Assembly (NCBI GenBank): GCA_016630955.3
Contig: CM049986.1
Location: 2,542,001 to 2,606,000 of the forward strand
Direction: 5' to 3'
DNA length: 64,000 nt
From: Didymella arachidicola
Lineage: Eukaryota; Ascomycota; Dothideomycetes; Pleosporales; Didymellaceae
The notes beneath the pieces were generated by a model. It saw nothing but the letters and a program-made list of their open reading frames with translations. It searched no databases and was not told the origin of the DNA. Below, one piece after another: positions 42,791-52,776 of this stretch (the stretch's first letter is position 1; the number at the start of each line of letters is the position of its first letter). The position numbers and the translations under genes were made by a program.

Positions 42791-45001
42791 TCACATCTCA
42801 GCGTACAAGAAATTGCCGTCCTGGTCCACATACTCAATCGTCTGCTTCGTGGCGCAGTAGCCCTGCTCGTCCCACGGCATGCTGGGGTAGCTTGTCCCCG
42901 GGGCCGCTGCGGCGGACTCGCTGTAATCGTCGCCCTCTGGGAGCGCGATATCGATGGGGGTAGGTTTGTAAACAAAGGGTTTGCCGGCCGGCTTGCCCTC
43001 GGTCGCCTTGGGGAGTTGCTGGTACGGGGCGGAGAGGTCGGGGAGCTCGTCGGGGGAAGCGGCGGGGACGACTTTTGTGCATTTGGCCGAGACGTGGAAG
43101 TTGGGGATGGAGTCTGGGTTGAGCTCGCCCTTGACGCCGACGACTTTGTAGTACAGGTTAGAGGCTAGGTAGGGCTCGACGTCGGAGGGGTGCAGGGATT
43201 TGAGTTCGCCGGCGGCTTCTTTGCCTTGGAGGCAGGTTGTTAGAGGGAGCGAGCCAGAGGTCATGACGGGGTAGGTCGAGTTCATGACCATCTGGCCGCC
43301 GAGCACACCGTAGGCGCCGACGTAGTTGGGGTCCTGAGTGTAGTCGGTCGATGGGTCGTAGTCGGCCTCGCCGCTGGTGCCGTTGGTGTAGGGGGCAGTG
43401 GAGTTGGAGATCGGGTAGGGCGCGGTCGAGTTTGACGTTGAGTTCGACGTCGAGTTCGAGCTGGGCTTGCCGATGAAGCAGTGGACGGTGTAAGAGCCCT
43501 CCATGGCGTACTTGTCAGCAATGATGTTGAGAACGTGGTGGTAGTCGCCCTCCTTCAGAGGACGGCCCTGGTATTGGCCAGTCTCCGAGGAAGTCTCGTT
43601 GTCTGCACGTCTGCTCAGAGTGCGTTGCCCAGCACCGTAGAGCTGCGAAACAGCGCGGGCAACCTGGGAGTAGGTGCGCTCGCTAGTCTCGGGGTAGTGG
43701 TAGCCAAGGACACGGGTCTCCCTGACATCTTGAGATGTGAAGTAGTCACCGCGGTTGTTCTTGGTGAACGGCTTGAGAGGAGTGTAGCTGTTCTTGGGCT
43801 CACCCTGGTTCCACTGAGCCATGCCGTGGTTGATGTTACCGTTTGCAACGTACGTGTCGGGGACGATCAGCTGGTACATGGCAAGCAGACGATCGATGTT
43901 GGTGTGGTGGAGCCAGAAGATGGGGTCGAAGGAAGAGATGTCGAGGTAGTACATGTGGCCACCGGACTCACCGCCAGCGGTGTTGTGCACGGCGTCGTGA
44001 ATAGACTCGAAGCTGTCAACACCGCTGCCACTCAGGTCAGTGCGGACACCAATCTGGGTAGTGGAGGCAGCGCCCCATGGCTGCTTGCTGGAGAACACGG
44101 CAAAGACACGATCACGGAGAGATGTGCGCATGGCGTTGAAGCGGGCGTTCATCTCGTTGTTGTTGCTGCGAGTAGGATTGGCAACAGGACGACGGAGAGT
44201 GCTGGGCCAGTTGTTCCATGGTCCACCACCCATCTCAGAGGGGAGAGAGCTGCCCCAGCTGTACGAGTACAGAGGGTTGGGGATAGTGGTGCGGCCAGAA
44301 GGCTTCGTCACAGTGACGGTCTGGTCGCGAATCTGGGTAGGAACGGTAGCGCTACCGCCATCCTGCGCCCAATCCCAGTAAGGCATGCGCAGGGTCGAGG
44401 CAGCCTGTTGCCAGCGGCTGCGCTGGCTCTGAGGGAACGAGTCAATGACCTCCTGGATGCTCTGGTACAGGGCTTGCTCGAAGATGGCAAGGTAGGGCCT
44501 GTGCCAGGAACCGAACAAAGTCTGCGCGTGAGGGCAGAAACCGGCCTGGTTGACCAGAGGAGTGGGGAAGTTGTTCCAGGTCACGAAAGGACGGCCATGA
44601 ACACCAACGACCTGGTAGTACGAAAGCCTGTCGTTCTTATCCTTGGCCTGGAACCTCTCCATACCGAGCAGGTACAGGTTCCACTGGTCGGCATTCTGCG
44701 CCAACTGACGGATCTCGAGACGGGGAGCAGAGACACGACCGTTGCTGTTGCAGGTGCCATCGCTGCCGGTGCTTGTGCTGCAGACACCGGTGATGGAGGT
44801 GTAGCCACTCGACTGGCGAGCAACCAGGCTGTCAGCGATCTCGTCAATCTGCCTCTTCAGAATGGCATCGTTGGAGTCGGAATGGCGAGCGTGGTGTTGG
44901 TGGTGGTGCGCTCCGTGCCCGAGAGCAGCTGTGAACTGGAGGAAGGCAAAAAAGGCGAACAACATGGTGGTCATGTTCTGGGGCTTGCTGAAGTTTGCCA
45001 T
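42791..45001 (-). CDS. Secreted tyrosinase (type 3 copper monooxygenase)
   Basis: Intronless gene for a 736-residue phenol oxidase that hydroxylates monophenols and oxidises diphenols to quinones, as in melanin formation. The N-terminus has a hydrophobic signal segment (MLFAFFAFLQFTAALG), then a His-rich stretch (HGAHHHQHHARH) and a Lys-Arg pair. The CuA site has His135 in VHGRPF, His158 in FCPH with Cys156, a probable thioether partner, and His167 in WHRPY. The CuB site has HDAVHN (His335, His339) and FWLHHTNIDR (His365 or 366). A C-terminal region of about 250 residues follows, as in fungal tyrosinases that are kept latent by such an extension. It contains a run of N-S-T sequons, a probable heavily glycosylated linker. 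No melanin-cluster genes are nearby. Confidence 0.93.
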   Translation of the reverse strand: MANFSKPQNMTTMLFAFFAFLQFTAALGHGAHHHQHHARHSDSNDAILKRQIDEIADSLVARQSSGYTSITGVCSTSTGSDGTCNSNGRVSAPRLEIRQLAQNADQWNLYLLGMERFQAKDKNDRLSYYQVVGVHGRPFVTWNNFPTPLVNQAGFCPHAQTLFGSWHRPYLAIFEQALYQSIQEVIDSFPQSQRSRWQQAASTLRMPYWDWAQDGGSATVPTQIRDQTVTVTKPSGRTTIPNPLYSYSWGSSLPSEMGGGPWNNWPSTLRRPVANPTRSNNNEMNARFNAMRTSLRDRVFAVFSSKQPWGAASTTQIGVRTDLSGSGVDSFESIHDAVHNTAGGESGGHMYYLDISSFDPIFWLHHTNIDRLLAMYQLIVPDTYVANGNINHGMAQWNQGEPKNSYTPLKPFTKNNRGDYFTSQDVRETRVLGYHYPETSERTYSQVARAVSQLYGAGQRTLSRRADNETSSETGQYQGRPLKEGDYHHVLNIIADKYAMEGSYTVHCFIGKPSSNSTSNSTSNSTAPYPISNSTAPYTNGTSGEADYDPSTDYTQDPNYVGAYGVLGGQMVMNSTYPVMTSGSLPLTTCLQGKEAAGELKSLHPSDVEPYLASNLYYKVVGVKGELNPDSIPNFHVSAKCTKVVPAASPDELPDLSAPYQQLPKATEGKPAGKPFVYKPTPIDIALPEGDDYSESAAAAPGTSYPSMPWDEQGYCATKQTIEYVDQDGNFLYAEM

Positions 45002-46921
45002 GGTGAATACAATGCTATGCTATGCACTTTTTGAGAAGAACGGCCAGGAGAAAGGAATCAAATGCTGAACTGCGATTAAAGAGAGCGATGCGTGTCCAAA
45101 AGAGCGTAACGACGTTGGATCGAGTCCTCGGTCTGTAAGAGGGAAAAGTCGAGTCCTGAACAGAAACCCCGACGTCAAAGACAACGAAGAATCAGAGGTT
45201 TACCGCGGACAGGCAGAGGCGGCCTGTCGGGTCATATATCAAACATCCTATTCCTAGCCATGCTCGACTAGGGTTGGACTAATCCCGTGTCGTGCCCAGT
45301 GCAGGTGAGGTGGTGGATAGGAGCTGGTGGCGCGGTCGCGTTCGTCTTCGTGGCGCTGTGGTTGGCCAGTCGCCCAAGATGGCGGAGTCTCTGTCGGTGA
45401 AACAACCGATGCGCCCCTGACTATTCCCAAAAAGTGCAGAGCCGCGGGCGCTTGGACGGCATCAATTGCTGAAGGGGAAAGCTTCAAAGCAAGCTCGTGC
45501 CAGCTCCGCCAGATGCTGCAACCAAGCCTCGTGTCCTGGAGATAAAGGCACCTCTCCCGCCGTGCGACTTGAGACGGTTGTATACGAACGTGGAGATGCT
45601 TACAGTGCTGGTGAGACTGACGACCCGCTCGTTCTCGCACGAAATGGAGAGCGAGCTCGAGCACACTGGCCCACGGGACCCGCTATGCGGCTCGCAGTCC
45701 ATCGCCCAAAGCCGCTACTCGCACAGCCACGGCGCAGGAGTCAAGACACCGAACAGCTTCCAATTCGGTGCAGTCGTCAGCGGTGGTTTGGGCCATGGCA
45801 ATCGCTGCATAGCGAACCACGGGACGAATCGTTGCTGTTTAGACGACGTCCCCAGTGCCCTCCTTCCCCTTTGCAGCTGTCGAATTTCAGCGTCGACTCT
45901 TTTGGTTGGGGACATCGCAGGCATCTCGAAAGCAGGACTGATTACCGCTCGCTCTTTCCTCATCCGCAGGCGTGCCAAATTAGAGGATGCGGTGATCTGC
46001 TTGCGCATCCACAACTTTTCGTGCGTGGAGCCGAGGCAGAAGCGAATGTTTCACCATCGACACCCACGGCCACCAATCGTTCCACATATCATCGCGGTGC
46101 AAAGTTGCCCATTCGACAGTTGTTTCGACTGCATGCAGCCAGCGAATGCTTGACTGCACAAGCAACGCTCGCATGTGTTGGGAGGGGCCGGATCGCCGGA
46201 CACTATCCCAACAGGATGCGGTGGGGCAAGGAATCTCCATGCACTCGTCAGGATCTCTTAGCGCGCCGTACGAGCGCATACACGAGTGATGTACGGCCGG
46301 TACAGTATGACGTCCTCGCCTGCAGGAACCCTCCACAAACATGAGCACGATTCGAGTATACGTACAAACCCCGTTCATACGTGTAGATCAGCATTTCGGC
46401 ACCTCCATGCATACGCGTCACATGTGACTGACGCCTGGCAGAAAGTGAGCTTGTCGAGTTTCTCATGTGGGGAAACTGCACGAGGTGTACGATGCCTGAC
46501 AGTCGAACACCGTGTGGCCATCTCAGAGCGACTCCAGCACCCCTTATGTTCTTCGATGCACGCCATCTCACGTTCGTGAGGCTTTGCAGACTGCACAGAT
46601 TAAACATGACATCACCACACGGATAAAAAAAAATAAGTCGATCAGACAAGAACTCGTTCTCCATGCCAACGAAACGGGCTCTAGCAGCTCTGCTCATACT
46701 CAGTACGTGGGGGTATCTCAAACGCCAAAAAACCAAACACAATCGCGCTATGCCATGCCAAACAGCCACTCTGCCATCTACACCATATGCCTACACCGCG
46801 TCAGCTCAAAGTCTTGGCGTCGCCAAAACAACAGCACTTACCACAGTGATCCTCCGCGGAAAAACCTACGCAGGTCTTAGCACTCTCCATGCAAGAATTC
46901 ATCCCGTGTGAGAGGGTGAGG
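45002..46921. other. Gene-free stretch, 1.9 kb, upstream of tyrosinase
   Basis: Contains the presumed tyrosinase promoter at its left end and the 3' flank of the SPX-RING gene at its right. A TATA-like word (atatatca) is at about 45233-45240. No gene recognised. Confidence 0.45.
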
Positions 46922-48359
46922 TCACATGACGACGCACTTTGATTCGGCATACACCTCACCGTACTGGTCGATGCCAGCCATGTGCTCGTTGTAGCGCTGC
47001 TTGGCCTTGACTTCGTCGGGGAACCATTTCTTCAGGAACACGGCGAGTTCGTTGTCGAGGTTATCTGGTTTATGTTAGTGGCGTATCCAGATTGAGATGC
47101 TGTGCTGGGCTGGGGTGCAACGAACCTGAATTAGCGTCGAAGACGGACTTTGCTCTGCAAAAGGGGCAATTGTGCTGTTTGTTGTTCTGCATGACGATCA
47201 AGCAGCGTATGCAAAACACATGGCCGCAGGACAGTTTCACAGGGCGCCACTCAATCTCGCAGCACATGGGGCAGCTGTAGTCGTCGAGCTGGGGCACGCT
47301 GCTGAGGATGCGGGTGTTGACCTCTGCGCAGACGGCCTTGGCCAGGTGCTCGCTGAACTGCGGGTACGCGACCTGTCTGGGGAACGAGCGCTTGACGCCC
47401 AGCGCGGTGCGCTTGTCGAATTTCTTGAGGATCTTGAGCATGGCGGCGTGGTTGATCTCGCCGAAGCGCAGACCCTGCAGGATCTCGCGGTTGATGTGCA
47501 TGAACGTGTTGAGGGCGGCCATGTTTTCTTTCTTCTTGAATTGCTCGACGAGGCCGGCGCGCGCGATTTTGTTGCTGAATTCGGCGAGGCGCTGGGTTGC
47601 TTTGTCGGCGTCGTGGGATTTGTGGTCTGCTTCGGTGGTGCCGAAGAAGATGCCTTCCTCGATGTACATTTGGAAGACTTGGCGCCATGCGGTGATGGTT
47701 TTCTTGTTGGAGCGCTTGTTTGCGTCGGTGAGTTTGGCGATTTGGCCGCCGAGTTGTTCGATGGAGTTGTGCATGCGCTTTTCCTCGCGCTCTTGCAGCT
47801 TCTCGAGCCCGGCGATGGAGCTGGTGAGTTGGGTGAAGAACTCGGTGTCGGATGTCAGAGGGACTTCGACGGTGCGGTAGCCGGGTCGTAAGCCATGGAC
47901 TGCGCCTGTGGCTAGGTCTTGGGCTTTTTGGGAATCTGCGTCTTCGAACACACGCAGGTCGGTCATGCCGGTTTCTACGGCGAGCATTTGCAGCTTGCGC
48001 TTTGTCTCGTCGTCGAGACTGGCGCTGTCGACATGGCCGTTGTTCTCGTTCACGTAGAACAGCAATTTTGGGTGGAACGGCTTCTTCGCCTTGGGTGACG
48101 TGGTTCCGGCCGCGTCGCCATTCAGGATGTACTCGAAGGGGCGATCCATGTCGCCTTCCTGGCCGGCAGAGGCATTGTAGTCCTCGACATGCTTCAGCAG
48201 CTTCGACAGGGTGTGCGGATCCAGGCCAACCTGCTGCAGCTCGTCGGTCAGGCGGTTGATGACCTTCTTGAGCTGGCTGTAGGAGATGGCCGAGTCGACC
48301 CACTCGGGCGGGAATCCTTCGTTCCGCAGGCACTGCTTGAAAACGTGGCCGAACTTCAT
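46922..48359 (-). CDS. SPX domain and RING finger protein, putative E3 ubiquitin ligase
   Basis: Protein of 458 residues combining an N-terminal SPX domain, which senses inositol pyrophosphate and thus phosphate status, with a C3HC4 RING near the C-terminus. Exons in transcript order: 48359-47126 and 47064-46922 (61-nt intron, GTTCGT...ACCAG). The SPX start reads MKFGHVFKQCLRNEGFPPEW, followed by the basic SYSQLKKVINRL helix, and the domain closes with HINREILQGLRFGEINHAA and LKKFDKRT. The RING is CPMC, CGHVFCIRC and CPFC (about 355-395). The second exon adds a short tail, DNLDNELAVFLKKWF and following, ending CVVM. Similar SPX-RING proteins in plants (NLA) direct phosphate-transporter turnover; the same role here is inference. 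CVVM would suit a CaaX prenylation signal. Confidence 0.9.
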
Positions 48360-49110
48360 CTTCGGTTGCAGCTGCGTTGGTGCGGTGCTCGAACCGTGGG
48401 TGGCGGATAGGGCTGGCGACTCAAGGGCTGGGACACAACCACGTGGGCGCGGGGGCAGTCCTGGGTGGCTCGCTGGCCGCTGTCAAGCTTTGTCCGGATC
48501 TCAGCCGCTGCAAGTGATTTCTAGGGCTCAAGCCAGCACCCTGTGGCGATCAAACGGTGATGCAGGTGCATTCAACGCCTTGAGGTCGCGGGGTCTTGAA
48601 GTCGTGAGGACGTGATGGGGGCCAACGTTTTCTGCGCGTTTGTTGGGATCCTGTGGCTGCGATCTTGTCCGGTGGTCATGTGTGTACACGGGGTGGATCG
48701 ACTGCCAGGGCTCCAGTGAATCTCCAGTGAATCTCCAGTGAATCTCCAGTGAATCTCCAGTGAATCTCCAGTCTTGCTCTGCAGGATCACGCCGCTGCGG
48801 GGGATGTGCGCTTTATGAAGAAAAAGAAAGGCGCGACGTGCGTCAACGGTGAAAATTGCGCAGCCCATTTCGGTGCTGTGGCTAGACTGCTCCCGGGCAT
48901 GTGGCTCTTTGACGTGCTGTCGCCTCGTCACTGCTGGCTCAGGTTTTTCGCCTGCCGCCCAATCACCGCCCGCGCGCAGAGTGGTTCCGAGCTGGTTCCG
49001 ATGACATCGGCGCCGCGCTTCGAACATTTTTAGACTGCTTCGGGCTCGAGCCACTCCGGCGCAGCAACTCGAGCGAGCGCTGAGCAACTGAAGCCTGACT
49101 TGTCCGCGGC
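48360..49110. other. Divergent intergenic region with minisatellite
   Basis: About 750 bp between the divergent SPX-RING and JJJ1 genes, holding the 11-bp minisatellite. It should contain both promoters. Confidence 0.5.
48711..48772. repeat. 11-bp minisatellite, five full units plus a partial
   Basis: Perfect tandem copies of ctccagtgaat from 48711, five complete, followed by seven bases of a sixth unit. Confidence 0.95.
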
Positions 49111-50816
49111 ATGGGCGCATCGCAGTCGACGGGCGGCGCTGCTGAGCAGCAGGAGAGCGGGGCCATCAAGACCAGCTACTACGAGCTGCTGGGCGTGGAG
49201 AGAGCCGCGACGCAAGACGAGTGCGTCATGCTGTGGCTCGCATTCACACACACAACATTGCTGATCTGGACAGACTCAAGAAGGCGTACCGCAGAAAGGC
49301 GCTCGAGCTGCACCCGGACCGCAACTATGGCGACGTCGAGCGCACCACCGCCCTCTTCGCCGACGTGCAGCACGCCTACCAGGTCCTGTCCGACGCGCAG
49401 GAGCGCGCCTGGTACGATGCACACGAGGCCGACATTCTGCGCGGCGGCACCGGCGAGGGCCAGGGCGAGGACCAGTACCAGGGGAACATGAAGGTCACGA
49501 CGCCCGAGGACATCACGCGCATGATGGGACGCTTCCGCAGCAACGTCCAGTACACGGACGCACCGAGCGGCTTCTTCGGCTTCGTGCGGGAGACGTTCGA
49601 GCAGCTCGCCAAGGAGGAAGAGTACGCCGCCGACTATGAGGACGTGGCCATCCCCAACTACCCCTCCTTCGGCCACCAGGACGACGACTACGAGGGCGTA
49701 GTGCGCGACTTCTACGCCGCCTGGGACGGCTTTGCGACGGCGAAGAGCTTCGCCTGGCTGGACGTGTACCGCCTCGCAGACGCCCCGGACCGCTACACGA
49801 GGCGCCTGGCAGAGAAGGAGAACAAAAAGCACCGCGACGACGGGCGGCGCGAGTTCAACGACGCAGTCCGGACATTGGTAGCCTTCGTCCGCAAGCGAGA
49901 TCCCCGATACACACCCGACACGCGGTCCGCCGAGGACAAAGCCCAAGCCCAGCGTGAGCAGAGGAAGGCGCAAGCAGCGAGAGCCCGCGCCGAGCTCAAC
50001 GCAAAGCTGGAGCGCGACGCACAGGAGCTGCCGAGCTGGGCCACAGAGAGGCCCGCAAGCGAGCTGGAGGAGTCGGAGGACGAGATCGAGGAGGAGCACT
50101 TTGAATGTGTCGCCTGCAACAAGACGTTCAAGAGCGAGCGCCAGTACGAGGCACACGAGAAGAGCAAGAAGCACCAGAAAGCGCTCAAGGACCTGAAGAG
50201 GAAGATGCAAAAGGACAATGCACATCTGGATCTCGACGACTTTGGGGCCGCCAGCAGTGGCGCCGTGACCCCTGCCGAGGACTACAACGATGCAGTGGAG
50301 GCGCAGACATACACACTGGTGGATGATGATGTGGAGCATGTCACGACAAAGGCGGAAGACCTCGACTTGGAAGACACAGCACCCAACGCAGACCAAGAAG
50401 CAGAGCCCAAGCCTGTACCTCTCGCTGACGACGCACCTCCCCCAAAGCCAGCCGATGACGATGAAGACGATGAAGACGACGAATACGCTTCCCGCTCCGA
50501 CATCGAAGCCCGCCTCGCCGGCATGGCATCCACCAGCGCATCGACGCCTCAGCCCGGTACGGAGACCCCAGACATCGAGGCACCAAACGACGAAACGCAA
50601 GGGCCGAAGCTGGGTGCAGCTGCAAAAAAGCGCGCAAAAAGGGCCGCAAAACAAGCGGAGGCAGACCAATCTGCCAGTGCAAGCGGGATCAAGTGCGCCG
50701 GGTGCGATGCCGACTTCCCTTCCAAGACCAAGATGCACGATCACCTCAAGAAGTTCCCCAAGCATGCCGCATTGAAGACCGTGCCGACTGGCGGAAAGAA
50801 GGGCAAGAGGAAGTAG
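49111..50816 (+). CDS. JJJ1: J-domain protein Jjj1, ribosome biogenesis cochaperone
   Basis: Hsp70 cochaperone of 550 residues; yeast Jjj1 stimulates Ssa ATPase to release the Arx1 export factor from 60S subunits in the cytoplasm. Exons 49111-49220 and 49274-50816 (53-nt intron, GTGCGT...GACAG). The J domain (about 21-90) starts SYYELLGVERAATQDE and has LKKAYRRKALELHPDRN with the essential HPD. Charged alpha-helical sequence follows. Then comes a U1-like C2H2 zinc finger (CVACNKTFKSERQYEAHEKS, near 313-335) and, near the C-terminus, a second zinc finger-like motif (CAGCDADFPSKTKMHDHLKK), followed by a basic tail. This two-finger layout is diagnostic of Jjj1. The middle is acidic and disordered (DDDEDDEDDEY). 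Confidence 0.93.
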
Positions 50817-51340
50817 ATGGATATGCCATGATACGAGTTACGAATTATGAGTGCATTGGGCTGGTGCATTAAACCGGAACAGTCGGAAAGAGAGGTTGCA
50901 TTGGATCGGCGTGTGTTGCTTGGAGGGCTCCATCTGTAGACGCGGCTGTTGTTTGGAAGGAAAGAGCTCAGGACTGCTCCTTCCCACAAGGTACTGTGGT
51001 TGGTTTCGCATTACAATGACAACACCAGCATCTTCAATACATCAAGTACACGTATATCTATCCAACACATACACGACTTACGCAGCCAGCCAAGAATAGA
51101 GATAATGCTCGATCAGCATACTCGCTTAAGCACTCCGCCCCATCGATCTCGGGATATCCGCGAAGCCTCTCTCACCATGCCGCTTGCGGAATGAGGAACC
51201 ACAGCCCGTCAGCACGGGATGTGAGGCGTCAGCATGCGGCTGAGCACCGCAATTTGCACACTGGTATATAACAAAGGGCAGCGGTGATTCTCATTTTCAT
51301 CGGTTAGCCACCCGCTCGTCGGACGGCCCCAGACAACACC
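50817..51340. other. Intergenic, JJJ1 3' flank to membrane-protein relic
   Basis: About 520 bp without a supported gene; a TATA-like word (tatataaca) at about 51263 lies about 75 bases before the next ATG. Confidence 0.4.
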
Positions 51341-52184
51341 ATGGCTGCCAACACGTACTACAACACGCACATTCCAGCGGCGCATGAGCAGCAACAACAC
51401 CTCCTCGCACACGCCTCGCCCGTGAGTGACCAATTCAGTCACCCATCGACCCCCCTCAAGCCACTCCATTTCGTCTCCGAGACGAACTACCATCACGACC
51501 ACATCGAAAAGCACGCCAATCTCCACTCCGCACTCCACTTCGACACCGTACACTCACCCCTTCCACCCCCCCAGACCCTCAAATCTCTCATCCGCCATCT
51601 CCGCATCCTATCCCGCACCCTCACCCTCCTCACTCCCTCGCCGTCCTAACCCCCCTCTCCCTTACCCTCGCCAAATTCCTCAAAACCCAAACCACACACC
51701 CAGACGGCAGCACCGCTTCCCGCACAGCATGGGCCCGCGACCCCCGCGTCTGGCCCACACACGCCTATCTCAGCGTCGCGCTGACCAGCACCGTGCTCGA
51801 TTTCTGCACGGTGCTAAGCTACGGATTCGGCGTGCGGCGTGCTAATACCGCAGCGTACATCGCGAGCGTGTTCGCGTGGCTCGATGGGCTGGGGAGTGCG
51901 GGGGTGTGGGGAGCTGCTGCTGTGGTGTATAGGAGCGAGAAGGATGGGCCGGGGAAGAGCGATGATGTTTGGGGGTGGACGTGTAGTCCGGCTGCGAGGG
52001 CGATTCAGGGGTGTTTGTGGAGGAGGTTGATTTTGGGAGGTGTTGTAGTGTGCAGAGTGCGAGTTGGTATGTGGAGGTGGTGAGGGCGGTGGCGGCGGTG
52101 GTGGCGGTTGAAGTTTATGTGCTGGTGTGGAGGAGGGTGGAGAGGTTGGAGAAGGTTGGGCGGCAGGGTAGTTGTGGGTGTTGA
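51341..52184 (+). pseudogene. Frameshifted tetraspan (MARVEL-like) membrane-protein gene
   Basis: Homologous pieces of a fungal family with four membrane segments and a conserved KSDDVWGWTCS motif lie in sequence but in different frames. Frame 1 starts at ATG 51341 (good context) and reads as far as RHLRILSRTLTLL. After about 51630 the sense continues one base out of frame as HSLAVLTPLSLTLAKFL, then a hydrophobic LSVALTSTVLDFCTVLSYGF and the motif. Near 52008-52011 (GGGG) it shifts again, to VFVEEVDFGRCCSVQSASWY, ending at TGA 52184. One base is missing at each shift. Part of the N-terminal region, 51422-51574, has intron-like ends (GTGAGT...CCCAG), so the first 154 bases after codon 27 may be an intron. 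Either the gene is decaying or the sequence has two single-base errors in low-complexity sites. Confidence 0.6.
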
Positions 52185-52776
52185 TGTGTACGAGTTGTGC
52201 AAGGATTTAGAGGGTGAAAGTTCAATGGACCATGGATGTCGGGACATGGCATGAGGCGTGGACTTCACGAGTAGACTGACTGGAGATATCGCCTTCGATT
52301 GGGAGCTCAGCACAATTCATGCCATCTCAGAGGTTGCATATCTCAAGACGCAGCAATTCAGAGTGAGTCCATGGTACAAGTCGTCGCATGGTTGAGATCC
52401 GGTTGCATGAAGACGACCGTGGAATGAGTGCGGCAGTTAGGGGCCCCGCTTTTGCCGCCGCGGAAGCTTGATCTCGTTGGCGTGAGCTTGTTAGCGGCTC
52501 CTCTTCTCCACGGCTCCGTGCAAACCTCCTCGTTGATAGGCCTATCTGCCCTGAGCTCGCCCATCGTTTCTTGGATTCAGATCCAGATGCGTTACAATCC
52601 TGCGCGATAACCGCACCATCCTATCAAGCCAGCGGGAACCATGACAGGTTCACTAGCAGGGAATAACCGACCGCTGGCGTGCGTAGAAGAAGTTTCTTCG
52701 TTTTAAAGTTGGAATTCCTCGCAAACCTCACTCTCGTGTCGATTTTGTCGCGCGTTTGGTGTTCCCTCAGTGCATC
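52185..52776. other. Intergenic upstream of the Atg22-like gene
   Basis: About 590 bp without a supported gene; presumed promoter and leader of the transporter gene. Confidence 0.4.

Noticed and set aside
43481..45034. 517-codon open frame antisense to tyrosinase
   Set aside because: Shadow of the well-supported tyrosinase gene; valine/glycine/leucine-rich composition follows from the biased codons of the other strand, with no motif.
47251..48333. 360-codon frame on the same strand as the SPX-RING gene but in another phase
   Set aside because: Arg/Pro/His-rich alternative frame of a GC-rich gene; no start or domain support.
49179..50765. 528-codon open frame antisense to JJJ1
   Set aside because: Shadow frame: leucine/valine/cysteine-rich, covers a gene with clear J domain and zinc fingers on the other strand.
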